A stretch of 64,000 nucleotides of DNA, taken from positions 16,028-80,027 of the forward strand of contig CALUWD010000007.1 of NCBI GenBank assembly GCA_944324385.1, given 5' to 3'. The position numbers and the translations under genes were made by a program. This document shows positions 8,524 through 16,834 of the stretch, piece by piece. The notes beneath the pieces are model-generated. The model was not told where the DNA came from and made no database searches. It was given only the letters and a program-made list of their open reading frames with translations. Every line of letters begins with the position of its first letter. Position 1 is the first letter of the stretch. The stretch comes from Candidatus Gastranaerophilales bacterium (lineage in GTDB: Bacteria; Cyanobacteriota; Vampirovibrionia; Gastranaerophilales; Gastranaerophilaceae).

Positions 8524-9315
8524 CTATGTAAACAAATGCAAAATTCCCTGTAAATACTGAGCCATTACATCCATTAAATATGTAATCGAACCTCTTAAGA
8601 ATACAAGTATTAAAATAAGTCCTAAAAATACTTTAAAAGGTAGCGATACCATAAAAATGTTCATCTGTGGCATAACTTTGTTCATCATGCCAAGTAGAAT
8701 ATCGCACACTAAAAGCACTGAAAAAATAGGCATTGCAAGTCCAAAAGCTATTTGAAACATTTGGCCTGCAAGTGTCATTGTGCCCTCAATTACACCTGCA
8801 TTAAATACACCCTCAAAACCAACAGGCATGGCAAAAAAGCTTTTATAAATTGCGGCAAAAAGATATTCATAAGCCCCTATTCCAATAAAAACAAGGGTAG
8901 CAAGGTAAGTGTATAGGCTTGACATAATTGTTGAACTCTCCCCTGAAACAGGGTCAAGTACATTTGCCATTGATAAGCCCATTTGAATACTTATAAGCTC
9001 GCCAACCATTGAAACGCCTGCAAATAAAAGGTTTGCAATAAAGCCGATTGCAAAACCAATGCAAAATTCAATTGCTATTAAAACTGCAAATTCAGGCATG
9101 GAATGTGGCATAATAAAATGAGCTTTTGCGCTTAAAATAGGGTATAAAATAAAGGAAATCAAAGCGCAAAACCATATTTTAACTTGCTCTGGCATTTGAA
9201 ATGTAGAGAAAAACGGTGCTGTTGCAAAAAGCCCGGACATCCTTGTAAACACAAGCATATATACTACAATATTTTTTGGTGAAAAAAGTGTTAAAAGGCT
9301 CGGTGCATCAGGCAT
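8524..9315 (-). CDS. fliR: Flagellar export gate protein FliR
   Basis: The 263-residue polytopic protein, with about six hydrophobic segments, matches FliR. Family features include the early stretch FTRMSGLFATAPFFS, the conserved EFCIGFAIGF region and GELISIQMGLSMANVLDP. FliR, FliQ and FliP form the helical core of the export gate. GAGG precedes the ATG and overlaps the fliQ stop region, and the order fliP-fliQ-fliR-flhB-flhA is the classical one. Confidence 0.96.
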   Translation of the reverse strand: MPDAPSLLTLFSPKNIVVYMLVFTRMSGLFATAPFFSTFQMPEQVKIWFCALISFILYPILSAKAHFIMPHSMPEFAVLIAIEFCIGFAIGFIANLLFAGVSMVGELISIQMGLSMANVLDPVSGESSTIMSSLYTYLATLVFIGIGAYEYLFAAIYKSFFAMPVGFEGVFNAGVIEGTMTLAGQMFQIAFGLAMPIFSVLLVCDILLGMMNKVMPQMNIFMVSLPFKVFLGLILILVFLRGSITYLMDVMAQYLQGILHLFT

Positions 9316-9323
9316 TTTTTACC

Positions 9324-9593
9324 TCACCCGATAAAAGTTCTTATGTAATCAAAAAGCTCGTTTGTCCTTGATACAAAAATATTTAACATCCAAGGCATGC
9401 AGACAATAAGAGCTAAAATACAAGCGAAAATTTTAGGTACAAAAGTAAGCGTAGACTCTTGAATTTGAGTTACTGATTGTACAATACTTATTAAAAGCCC
9501 TACTACAATTGATGTTATTAAAACAGGTGCGCACATTTCCATTGTAAGCACAAGGACTTTTTGAAAAATAGTTAAAAATACTTCTTCTTCCAT
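9324..9593 (-). CDS. fliQ: Flagellar export gate protein FliQ
   Basis: The 89-residue, two-helix membrane protein has the normal FliQ length. It carries the family pattern of an N-terminal helix followed by VVGLLISIVQSVTQIQESTLTFVPKI. Four FliQ copies line the export gate in known systems. It sits between fliP and fliR with gaps of 10 and 8 bases. Confidence 0.96.
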   Translation of the reverse strand: MEEEVFLTIFQKVLVLTMEMCAPVLITSIVVGLLISIVQSVTQIQESTLTFVPKIFACILALIVCMPWMLNIFVSRTNELFDYIRTFIG

Positions 9594-9603
9594 TTTTTTC
9601 TCC

Positions 9604-10368
9604 TTATGTCACAAAGCCTTCAATAAGCGATTTTGTAATTAAATACCAGCCATCTACCATAACAAACATAACAAGCTTGAATGGCATAGCAATTGTTGTT
9701 GGTGGTAAAAATAACATACCCATTGAAACAAGAATACTTGCCACAACTATATCTATTACAAGGAATGGTAAAAATATTATAAAACCTATTTTAAATGCTG
9801 TTTTTAGTTCTGAAAGTACAAAAGCAGGAATTAAAACATAAGTCGGAACGGAATCAGGATTTTTAAATTTCGGTAATTTTGCAAGATTCCTGAACAATTC
9901 AAGCTCTTTATCATGAGTTTGTTTAAACATAAAAACTCTAAGCGGTTTAATGGCATTATCAAGAGCCGCTTGCTGGGTTATTTGGTTTTTTATGTATGGC
10001 TGGTAAGCTGTTTCATTGATTTTAGACAAAGTCGGCGACATTACAAAAAATGTTAAAATCAACGCAAGCCCTATGATAACTTGTGAAGGAGGTAAGCTTG
10101 TTGTGCCTATTGCTTGTCGCGCAAGTGTCAGGACTATTACAATCCTTACAAAAGCTGTTGTCATAATAATTATACTGGGCGCAAGCGTTAAAATGGTTAA
10201 AAGTATTAAAACCTGAACACCTTGGGTAAATTCTTGCGGAGTGTTTGCCCCTTGCATACCAATATTAATATTTGGAAATGCAATTGCAGCAAAACTTTGC
10301 GTGTTTGTCATTACAAAAAGACAAAAAGCCCCTAATAATCTTATGAAATTTTTAAAACCTCTCCCCAT
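9604..10368 (-). CDS. fliP: Flagellar export gate protein FliP
   Basis: The 254-residue protein starts with a cleavable signal peptide ending near NTQSFA, as FliP does. Typical FliP features are SIIIMTTAFVRIVIVLTLARQAIG, the PPSQVIIGLALILTFFVMSP segment and VPTYVLIPAFVLSELKTAFKIGF. FliP forms the pentameric core of the export gate. It follows accA by only 15 bases, which ties the flagellar block to the fatty-acid genes upstream. Confidence 0.97.
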   Translation of the reverse strand: MGRGFKNFIRLLGAFCLFVMTNTQSFAAIAFPNINIGMQGANTPQEFTQGVQVLILLTILTLAPSIIIMTTAFVRIVIVLTLARQAIGTTSLPPSQVIIGLALILTFFVMSPTLSKINETAYQPYIKNQITQQAALDNAIKPLRVFMFKQTHDKELELFRNLAKLPKFKNPDSVPTYVLIPAFVLSELKTAFKIGFIIFLPFLVIDIVVASILVSMGMLFLPPTTIAMPFKLVMFVMVDGWYLITKSLIEGFVT

Positions 10369-10383
10369 AAACTTCTTTCTTTT

Positions 10384-11334
10384 TTATTGTGCAAAAACTC
10401 CCATACGTCTGAATTTATTGTATCTGTCGTCCTTAAGTTCTTGCGGAGTCATATTTTTGTACTCATCAAGCGCATTTAATAATGATTTTTTAAGTTCATT
10501 AGCCATTGCCTCAGGGTCATAGTGTGCGCCGCCTGTGGGTTCTTTTATAACTTCATCCACTATGCCGTATTTTAAAAGGTCTTTTCCTGTAATTTTAAGA
10601 GCGTTAGCAGCTTCACGTGCCATATTTGCATCTCTCCAAAGAATTGAAGCGCAGCCTTCAGGTGAAATTACGGTATAGTAAGCATGTTCAAGTATCATAA
10701 CTTTATTTGCAACAGCTAAGCCTAGTGCTCCGCCCGAACAGCCTTCCCCTGTAATTACAGCTATAACAGGTACTTCAAGTTTTGCCATTTCTTTTAAATT
10801 TTCAGCAATTGCAATACCTTGCCCTGTTTGTTCTGCTTGCATCCCGGGATATGCGCCCATAGTATCGACAAGTGTGATAATTGGTAAATTAAATTTTGAG
10901 GCATGTTCAAAAAGCCTTAGAGCCTTTCTGTAACCTTGAGGTTGAGGCATGCCGAAATTATACTCAAGGTTTTCTTTTGTAGTTTTACCTTTTTGCGTAC
11001 CTATTAGCATAACTGCCCTGCCGTCAATTTCAGCTACACCGCCAATTATTGCTCTATCATCGCATCCTGCTCTATCTCCGTGCAGTTCAATAAAGTCTTC
11101 GCACATAAAATGAACGTAATCAAAGAAATTAGGTCTTTGTGGATGACGTGCTATTTGTAATTTTTGATACGGTTCTAAACTGTCGTAGAGTTCTTTTTTA
11201 TATTCTTCGGTTTGGTTTTCAAGCTTTTTAATTTCGTCGTTGTAGTCCATATTTGTATCCACGCTCAGTTTTTTTAATTCTTCTATTTTTTCCTGCATTT
11301 TATAAATGGGTTTTTCAAATTCCAGTATTTGCAT
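10384..11334 (-). CDS. accA: Acetyl-CoA carboxylase carboxyltransferase alpha subunit
   Basis: AccA and AccD form the carboxyltransferase that moves CO2 from biotin to acetyl-CoA to give malonyl-CoA. The 316 residues match AccA. A helical N-terminus (FEKPIYKMQEKIEELKKL) precedes the crotonase-like core, which includes RPNFFDYVHFM, ELHGDRAG, GMPQPQGYRKALRL and GEGCSGGALGL. It lies 18 bases after accD, so the two subunits are co-expressed. It is followed by fliP with a 15-base gap, an unusual partnership. The accB-accC pair is encoded at 16.3-18.2 kb on the other strand. Confidence 0.97.
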   Translation of the reverse strand: MQILEFEKPIYKMQEKIEELKKLSVDTNMDYNDEIKKLENQTEEYKKELYDSLEPYQKLQIARHPQRPNFFDYVHFMCEDFIELHGDRAGCDDRAIIGGVAEIDGRAVMLIGTQKGKTTKENLEYNFGMPQPQGYRKALRLFEHASKFNLPIITLVDTMGAYPGMQAEQTGQGIAIAENLKEMAKLEVPVIAVITGEGCSGGALGLAVANKVMILEHAYYTVISPEGCASILWRDANMAREAANALKITGKDLLKYGIVDEVIKEPTGGAHYDPEAMANELKKSLLNALDEYKNMTPQELKDDRYNKFRRMGVFAQ

Positions 11335-11352
11335 TGTTTTGTCCTTTTAATT

Positions 11353-12219
11353 TTATTTTTTTGAATGTAGTTCAATGAGTTTTGAAAGTTTTTCTTTCAT
11401 TTCTTTTCTTGTAACAATAAGGTCTATTTGACCGTATTTTAAAAGATATTCAGCAGTTTGGAAATCTGCAGGGAGTTTTTGTTTAATTGTTTGCTCAATT
11501 ACCCTTCTTCCTGCAAAGCCAATCCTTGCGCCTTTTTCAGCAATTATAATATCCCCTATTGTTCCAAAACTTGCCGTTACTCCGCCAAAAGTAGGCTCTG
11601 TTAAAACAGTTATGTATAAAAGCTTAGCTTCATTTAATTTTGCAACAGCACAGCTTGTTTTTGCCATTTGCATAAGGCTTAGTGCGCTTTCTTGCATTCT
11701 TGCGCCGCCAGAGGACGTAAATACTATTACAGGTAATTTCTCTTTTAGAGCATGTTCCATAACAAGAGTTACTTTTTCGCCTACTACAGAGCCCATAGAG
11801 CCGCCCATATAGTCAAAATCCATAACCGCAGTTGCAACTTTTTGCCCGTTAATTTCGCCTACTCCGCAAATAACTGCCTCATCAAGATTAGATTTTTCTT
11901 TAGCAGATTTTTGCCTTTGAGTGTATGGCTGTGTGTCTACAAACTCAAGAGGGTCTTTACCTTGAATATTTTGGAACATTTCAACAAAAGTGCCTTCGTC
12001 AAAAATTAATTTAATTCTGTCCCTTGCGCCAATTCTAAAGTGATAATCGCAATTTGGACAGACCATGTTGTTGTGTTCAAGGTCTTTCTTTGGTAATTGT
12101 GAATTGCAGTTGTAACATAACATCCAGAGTTTTGAAATTGAATCGTCAATTTTTACATCATTGTCGCGAGCTGCAATTTGTTGCATTTTTCTTTTATTAA
12201 ACCAATCGGTAAGTGTCAT
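11353..12219 (-). CDS. accD: Acetyl-CoA carboxylase carboxyltransferase beta subunit
   Basis: The start is taken as the ATG at 12219 (MTLTDWFNKRK), with GAGG eight bases upstream. The frame could also start at an in-frame TTG at 12237, but that codon lies upstream of this ribosome-binding site. The 288-residue protein has the AccD zinc ribbon (Cys35, Cys38, Cys54, Cys57), then the carboxyltransferase core with GGSMGSVVGEKV, FTSSGGARMQE and FGGVTASFGTIGD. It is the first gene of the long minus-strand operon, behind a good sigma70-type promoter. Confidence 0.97.
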   Translation of the reverse strand: MTLTDWFNKRKMQQIAARDNDVKIDDSISKLWMLCYNCNSQLPKKDLEHNNMVCPNCDYHFRIGARDRIKLIFDEGTFVEMFQNIQGKDPLEFVDTQPYTQRQKSAKEKSNLDEAVICGVGEINGQKVATAVMDFDYMGGSMGSVVGEKVTLVMEHALKEKLPVIVFTSSGGARMQESALSLMQMAKTSCAVAKLNEAKLLYITVLTEPTFGGVTASFGTIGDIIIAEKGARIGFAGRRVIEQTIKQKLPADFQTAEYLLKYGQIDLIVTRKEMKEKLSKLIELHSKK

Positions 12220-12250
12220 CTTAAAATCCTCAACCAAAATCTTTAACTAC

Positions 12251-12280
12251 ATTATAATATAAATACTTTAATGTGTGCAA
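12251..12280 (-). promoter_or_regulatory. Probable sigma70-type promoter of the accD-accA-flagellar operon
   Basis: Read on the minus strand, TTGCAC (12280-12275) is followed after 18 bases by a perfect TATAAT (12256-12251). Transcription would start near 12244, about 25 bases before the accD ATG and just upstream of the GAGG site. If it is the main promoter of the run, export-gate genes would be under housekeeping control. Confidence 0.6.
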
Positions 12281-12287
12281 AAATAAA

Positions 12288-12316
12288 TTGAATATCCTTA
12301 ATTTTTTAACTATTAT
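12288..12316 (+). promoter_or_regulatory. Probable promoter of rsgA, possibly giving a leaderless transcript
   Basis: TTGAAT (12288-12293) and TATTAT (12311-12316) are 17 bases apart on the plus strand. Only six bases separate the -10 element from the rsgA ATG, and no Shine-Dalgarno sequence precedes it. Transcription would start at or next to the A of the ATG. Confidence 0.45.
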
Positions 12317-12322
12317 TAATAT

Positions 12323-13354
12323 ATGCAAGGGCAGGTTTTTAAAATACATTCCGATTTTTACTATGTAAAATCCAAAGACAATGAGGTTTTTGAATGTAAA
12401 CTTCGTGAAGTTTTAAAAAAACAAAAGCAAAAAATTTTAACAGGTGATTTTGTTGAAATTGAAAATCTAAATGCAATATGTTCGGTTTTGCCTCGCAAAA
12501 ATGAGCTTTTGCGCCCAAGTGTCGCAAATATAGATTTGGCTGTTGTTGTTTCTTCATTGCTTGAGCCAAAACTGGATTTTGTCCAGCTAAATAGGTATTT
12601 AATTTTTCTAAAATACCATAAAATCAATACAATGCTTTGTTTTAACAAAGAAGACTTGCTTGATGAAGATGTGTTTAAAAATCAAGCAAAAGAAATTTTA
12701 AATATTTATGAGCCTTTAGGCTATAAAATTGTTTTTACATCTGCAAAAGAAAAATATGGGTTAGATGATTTAAAAAAAGAAATAAAAGGAAAAACCATTG
12801 TACTTTGTGGATTGTCAGGAGTTGGCAAAAGTTCTGTCATAAATGCGCTTAATCCTGATTTTAATTTAAGAACATCAAATGTCAGCGCGCAAACAGGCAG
12901 AGGGTGCCACACCACAAGGCATTGCGAGATTTTAGATTTTGGAGATTTTAGAATTATTGACACCCCCGGGTTTTCAAATTTAAAATTTGACTTTATTTTA
13001 CCAAAAGATTTAGATACGCTTTTTGAAGATATTTATAAATTTGCACAAAAATGCAAATTTTCTGACTGTTTGCATATTGAAGGTGATGAGCATTCAAAGG
13101 ATTGTGAGGTGCTGAAAAATCTCAACAAAATTAATCCCCAAAGGTATAAAAGTTATTTGGAATTTTTAAAAGAAGCGCGTGATTACAAGCAAAAAGTAAC
13201 ATACGGTTCTCAAAAAGAAGAAGAAACAAAAAAGCACACCCATGGGGAAAATAAGGCAAAAATCAGCCGAGTAAAAAGACGCAGTGCCAGAAATACACAA
13301 AGGCAAATAATGAAAAATTTACATGAAGTAATTGAGGATGAAAATGGATATTAA
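12323..13354 (+). CDS. rsgA: Small ribosomal subunit assembly GTPase RsgA
   Basis: RsgA is a circularly permuted GTPase that acts in late 30S maturation. The 343-residue protein has an N-terminal OB-fold region. The GTPase motifs then come in the permuted order NKED (108-111), P-loop GLSGVGKS (163-170) and DTPG (213-216). A C-terminal zinc-binding part has Cys244, Cys249, His251 or His257, and Cys261. The C-terminus is long and basic. There is no ribosome-binding site before the ATG (see the promoter entry). Its end overlaps the next gene by 11 bases. Confidence 0.96.
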   Translation: MQGQVFKIHSDFYYVKSKDNEVFECKLREVLKKQKQKILTGDFVEIENLNAICSVLPRKNELLRPSVANIDLAVVVSSLLEPKLDFVQLNRYLIFLKYHKINTMLCFNKEDLLDEDVFKNQAKEILNIYEPLGYKIVFTSAKEKYGLDDLKKEIKGKTIVLCGLSGVGKSSVINALNPDFNLRTSNVSAQTGRGCHTTRHCEILDFGDFRIIDTPGFSNLKFDFILPKDLDTLFEDIYKFAQKCKFSDCLHIEGDEHSKDCEVLKNLNKINPQRYKSYLEFLKEARDYKQKVTYGSQKEEETKKHTHGENKAKISRVKRRSARNTQRQIMKNLHEVIEDENGY

Positions 13355-14234
13355 AGATTATAAAGAGCTTGTACACTCTACACTTGAGGGGTATTTTACT
13401 GTTGAAATTGAAAAAGCAAACTACGATAAAACAATTTGGGAAGCTATGCGCTATACTACTTTGCTTGGCGGCAAAAGATTAAGGGCAATGTTTTGCCTTG
13501 AAGCTTGCAGAGTGTTTAGTGGCTCTTACGAGCAAGCCCTGCCTTGTGCTTGCGCTATTGAAATGCTCCATGCGCAAAGTCTTATACATGATGATTTACC
13601 CTGTATGGATAACGATGATTTAAGGCGCGGAAAACCTTCTAACCATAAGGTATTTGGCGAGGCTATGGCAGTTTTAGCAGGGGATGCTCTAATATCTTTT
13701 GGCGCGCAGACAATAATAGAAAAAACACCTGCTTTTGTTGATACTAAGGTACTTTTAGAGGTTGTTAATCTTTATCTAAAGTCTGCAGGTGCTTTTGGGA
13801 TTGTTGCCGGTCAGTGTGCCGATATTGAGGCTGAAAAAAATATTGAGAAAGTTGATTACGAGCATTTAGAATATATTCATACTTATAAAACCGCAGCATT
13901 ATTTGAATGCGCAATACTGAGTGGCGCTATGCTTGGTGGAGCAAACAAAATGCAGCTTGATTTAATGAAAGAATTTTCGTATAACTTTGGTCTTGCTTTT
14001 CAGGCGTATGACGATATTTTAGATGTTATTTCTACAACTTGTGAGCTTGGCAAAACTGCAGGAAAGGATGAAAAAGAGAATAAAGCTACTTTTGTTACAC
14101 TTTTTGGACTTGATTACGCTAAAGAAAAATTTAGCGAGCTAATTTTAAATTGTCATGATATACTCAAGAGGGCAGGAGTGGATTCTAAAATATTTCTGCA
14201 AATTATAGATGAGATGTGTGAAAGGGTTAAATAA
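13344..14234 (+). CDS. ispA: Short/medium-chain trans-prenyl diphosphate synthase (FPP/GGPP type)
   Basis: The enzyme condenses isopentenyl diphosphate with allylic diphosphates. The start chosen is the ATG at 13344, with GAGG six bases upstream inside the end of rsgA; an in-frame TTG 12 bases earlier is less likely. The 296-residue protein has the first aspartate-rich motif DDLPCMD (83-89), the GGKRLR substrate-binding stretch (42-47) and the second motif DDILD (223-227). The four-residue spacing in the first motif is typical of bacterial FPP and GGPP synthases. Product length cannot be fixed by eye, so the symbol is by similarity. With ispF it indicates complete isoprenoid supply. Confidence 0.93.
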   Translation: MDIKDYKELVHSTLEGYFTVEIEKANYDKTIWEAMRYTTLLGGKRLRAMFCLEACRVFSGSYEQALPCACAIEMLHAQSLIHDDLPCMDNDDLRRGKPSNHKVFGEAMAVLAGDALISFGAQTIIEKTPAFVDTKVLLEVVNLYLKSAGAFGIVAGQCADIEAEKNIEKVDYEHLEYIHTYKTAALFECAILSGAMLGGANKMQLDLMKEFSYNFGLAFQAYDDILDVISTTCELGKTAGKDEKENKATFVTLFGLDYAKEKFSELILNCHDILKRAGVDSKIFLQIIDEMCERVK

Positions 14235-14239
14235 AATTG

Positions 14240-14746
14240 ATGCATGAGGTACAATTCTTTAATACAGGGTTAGAAGTACTTGGCTCAGGGCTTTTGGCTG
14301 CCGGTATAGCTCAAACTTTAAAAGTAATTTTTCACTATATTAAAAATAAAAAAATTAATTTTAAAATTTTTACTACAACTGGCGGCATGCCATCATCTCA
14401 TAGTGCCGGTGTAATTGCCCTTGCAACAAGTGTGGGGATAATTGAAGGTGTAACGTCTGTAGAATTTGCAATGTCTTTGGGCTTTTCGCTTATTATAATG
14501 CAAGATGCTGCAGGCCTAAGGCGTGCTGCAGGTAAAACAGCAGCAACACTAAACCGCGTTGTGCAAGAATTTGTCGAACACCATGAAACAAAACCGTATG
14601 AGGTTTTAAAAGAGCTTTTGGGACATACTCCTTTTGAAGTTTTTTGTGGTGCTGCATTGGGTGTTGTTGTAGCCTTCAGTGTGCATGCGCTCTCAAAAGT
14701 AGCAGCAGTTCAAAACTTTATTAATCTATTAATTAGCTCTTTTTAA
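14240..14746 (+). CDS. Divergent PAP2-family membrane protein (YuiD-like)
   Basis: The 168-residue protein carries the acid-phosphatase-like motif GGMPSSHSAGV near residues 48-58. Several hydrophobic segments and QDAAGLRRAAGKTAATLNRVVQ, typical of the divergent PAP2 family (DUF212), are also present. Members occur in cyanobacteria, plants and Firmicutes. The biochemical role is not settled; a phosphatase acting on lipid-linked diphosphates is plausible. The ATG at 14240 was chosen over an in-frame TTG three bases earlier. It follows the prenyl synthase by five bases, so prenyl-phosphate metabolism is a fair guess. Confidence 0.9.
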   Translation: MHEVQFFNTGLEVLGSGLLAAGIAQTLKVIFHYIKNKKINFKIFTTTGGMPSSHSAGVIALATSVGIIEGVTSVEFAMSLGFSLIIMQDAAGLRRAAGKTAATLNRVVQEFVEHHETKPYEVLKELLGHTPFEVFCGAALGVVVAFSVHALSKVAAVQNFINLLISSF

Positions 14747-14896
14747 AAGCTCTGTTAAAGTAGGTTCTCTTTTAATATTTTTTTTGGGTTCTTCTTTTTT
14801 GTCTTCAAGGCAATGAGTATTATTTGTAAAGCTTGAAAGCCCAATGTAGCCTTCATCTTGAGAGTCTAAACCTAGTAATTTTTTAAAAAAATTCAT
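14729..14896 (-). CDS. Small orphan protein of 55 residues
   Basis: Reading the minus strand from the ATG at 14896 gives MNFFKKLLGLDSQDEGY and 38 more residues, ending EPTLTELLKRAN before TAA. AGGTGA lies six bases before the ATG, a good ribosome-binding site. The N-terminus (FFKKLLGL) could form a membrane-binding amphipathic helix. The middle is acidic then lysine-rich, and the end could form a helix. The last 18 bases overlap the end of the dPAP2 gene in antisense. There is no known family. The good start signal, solid open frame and otherwise empty intergenic space support it. Confidence 0.55.
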   Translation of the reverse strand: MNFFKKLLGLDSQDEGYIGLSSFTNNTHCLEDKKEEPKKNIKREPTLTELLKRAN

Positions 14897-15033
14897 ATTT
14901 TCACCTGTCTAACTGTTTTTGCTAACTGTAATTATACACTTAAAATTAAAAAAATGCTCGTCTGTTTTAATTTATAAATATATTAATTTAAAGTACACAC
15001 TTTTTAATTGCCGCTTGTGTTATATTTTATCTT

Positions 15034-15768
15034 ATGAATAAGTCTAATGAAAATTTTTTAATAGTCCAAAATGCTACTAGCATGTCGTACGATGAAGCAT
15101 TTAAAGTACTTTTGGGTGAAGATGAGCTTTTAAAGCCATACGCTTTTATAAATATAAATGAAATAAAATCTAAAGATGAGGCAAATTTAATTGCGCATCA
15201 CCTTACAAACCACCCAAATCCAACTCGTGAAGCCTGCGCGCTTATGCTTTTAGAAATGAGTGGTGCAGAATTTTTTTCAGATTGTGCTGAAATTTTTACT
15301 GATTCAATTTGCGATATAAACCCAAATGTGTGTCGAGCTATAATTGAATTTTTAGTTAAAAATCCTCCTCTTGCGTCAAAAACTCTGCCTTTTATTATTG
15401 AAAGAGTTGAAAAAATTCTTGCAGATTTTAAAATTTATGAGAAAGAATTTGGCGCTTTTAAAGATAATAAAATGCGAAATCGCAAAAACCATGCCAAAAA
15501 TAAAAAACTTTTTAATTTATATTGGTGTCTTGAGGCAATTAGTGAAATTTATAGCGAGGATAAATTTTTTGATATTGTTAAAATTTGTATTGTAACAGTT
15601 GATTTTCTTGATTATACAATAAGGGAAAAAACCGCAAAAATACTGACAAAAATGGAAAATCCTCCAAAAGAATTGTTACAGAAATTGAAAAATGATAAAA
15701 ATTTTTATGTAAAAAATCTGGTTTATGATAAAATTTGTAAAGACAGTAATTATAGGGATACTTTATGA
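15034..15768 (+). CDS. HEAT-repeat-like protein upstream of efp, unknown
   Basis: The 244-residue, helix-rich soluble protein has repeating helical pairs such as [16 protein letters not shown] and [13 protein letters not shown], which resemble HEAT repeats. No catalytic motif is seen. Its end overlaps efp by four bases (ATGA), which suggests co-translation with elongation factor P. No Shine-Dalgarno sequence precedes the ATG. A TGTTATATT element (extended -10, 15018-15026) ends seven bases before it, so the transcript may be leaderless. The role could be a scaffold, but that is speculation. Confidence 0.75.
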   Translation: MNKSNENFLIVQNATSMSYDEAFKVLLGEDELLKPYAFININEIKSKDEANLIAHHLTNHPNPTREACALMLLEMSGAEFFSDCAEIFTDSICDINPNVCRAIIEFLVKNPPLASKTLPFIIERVEKILADFKIYEKEFGAFKDNKMRNRKNHAKNKKLFNLYWCLEAISEIYSEDKFFDIVKICIVTVDFLDYTIREKTAKILTKMENPPKELLQKLKNDKNFYVKNLVYDKICKDSNYRDTL

Positions 15769-16322
15769 TTTCAGTAAACGATTTAAAAACAGGTTTAACA
15801 CTCCAACTTGATAACGGACTTTGGTCTGTTGTAGAGTTCTTGCACGTAAAACCCGGTAAGGGCGCGGCTTTTGTTAGAACAAAGCTAAAAAACGTTGAAA
15901 CAGGGCAAGTTGTAGAAAGAACATTTAGAGCAGGTGAAAAAGTAGCAAAAGCTATGCTTGATAGACGCGAAATGCAATATTTGTATCTTGAAGGCAAAGA
16001 TTACGTTATGATGGATCTTGAAACATATGAACAGTTGCCTGTTCCTGAATCTCAAATTGGTGACGGTAAAAAATATTTAAAAGAAAATATGAATGTTCAA
16101 ATTTTGCTTCATGATGGCAAAATAATTGGTGTTGATTTACCAAACTTTGTTGAACTTGAAGTTGTAGAAACACCTCCGGCTGAAAAGGGAAACACTGCTC
16201 AAGGTGGCACAAAACCTGCGACTCTTGAAGGTGGTGCGGTTGTTAACGTTCCTTTCTTTATCAATGTCGGCGATAAACTAAGAATAGATACAAGAACAAA
16301 TGAATATTTAGACAGAGTATAG
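15765..16322 (+). CDS. efp: Elongation factor P
   Basis: EF-P relieves ribosome stalling at polyproline stretches. The 185-residue length and three-domain layout match, and the modifiable tip lysine is Lys32 in PGKG. The ending [14 protein letters not shown] is a variant of the family end. It heads the efp-accB-accC-cca run; accB starts 11 bases later, an arrangement common in many bacteria. Confidence 0.97.
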   Translation: MISVNDLKTGLTLQLDNGLWSVVEFLHVKPGKGAAFVRTKLKNVETGQVVERTFRAGEKVAKAMLDRREMQYLYLEGKDYVMMDLETYEQLPVPESQIGDGKKYLKENMNVQILLHDGKIIGVDLPNFVELEVVETPPAEKGNTAQGGTKPATLEGGAVVNVPFFINVGDKLRIDTRTNEYLDRV

Positions 16323-16333
16323 GAATTTAGAAT

Positions 16334-16792
16334 ATGAATTTTGAAGTAGAATATATCGAAAAGCTCGCAAAATTAATTGATGAAAAATCTTTAAGTGAAA
16401 TTATTTTAGAAGACGGCGAGCAAGCCATTACCATTAAAAGAGAATATAATCAAACAGTTGTCCAAACACCGGTTGCACCTGTTGTACAAGCGCCTGCTGC
16501 GGCACCTACTCAAGCTGCTCCTGCTGCTGCAAGTACAGAAAGCACAACTGCGCCAAAGGGTAAACCAATTACATCCCCTATGGTTGGCGCATTTTATGCT
16601 GCACCAAGCCCTGGGGCAAAACCATTTGTTAAAGTTGGTGATGTAATTAGCGCAGGTCAAGTAGTTTGCATAGTTGAAGCTATGAAACTTATGAACGAAA
16701 TTGAATCTGAAGTATCCGGTAAAGTTACGCAAATTTGCGTAGAAGACGGTCAAAGCGTTGAATACGGTCAGGTTCTAATGTATATAGAATAA
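16334..16792 (+). CDS. accB: Biotin carboxyl carrier protein of acetyl-CoA carboxylase
   Basis: AccB carries the biotin that shuttles CO2 between AccC and the AccA-AccD complex. The 152-residue protein has an N-terminal helical part, a flexible Ala/Pro/Gln/Thr-rich linker at about 42-75, and a C-terminal biotinyl domain. The biotin attachment site is Lys118 in EAMKLMNEIE. It is followed after 42 bases by accC. Confidence 0.97.
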   Translation: MNFEVEYIEKLAKLIDEKSLSEIILEDGEQAITIKREYNQTVVQTPVAPVVQAPAAAPTQAAPAAASTESTTAPKGKPITSPMVGAFYAAPSPGAKPFVKVGDVISAGQVVCIVEAMKLMNEIESEVSGKVTQICVEDGQSVEYGQVLMYIE

Positions 16793-16834
16793 GTATTTTA
16801 ATGTTGTCACCTATGTTTAAGGTTGTAAGAAGTT

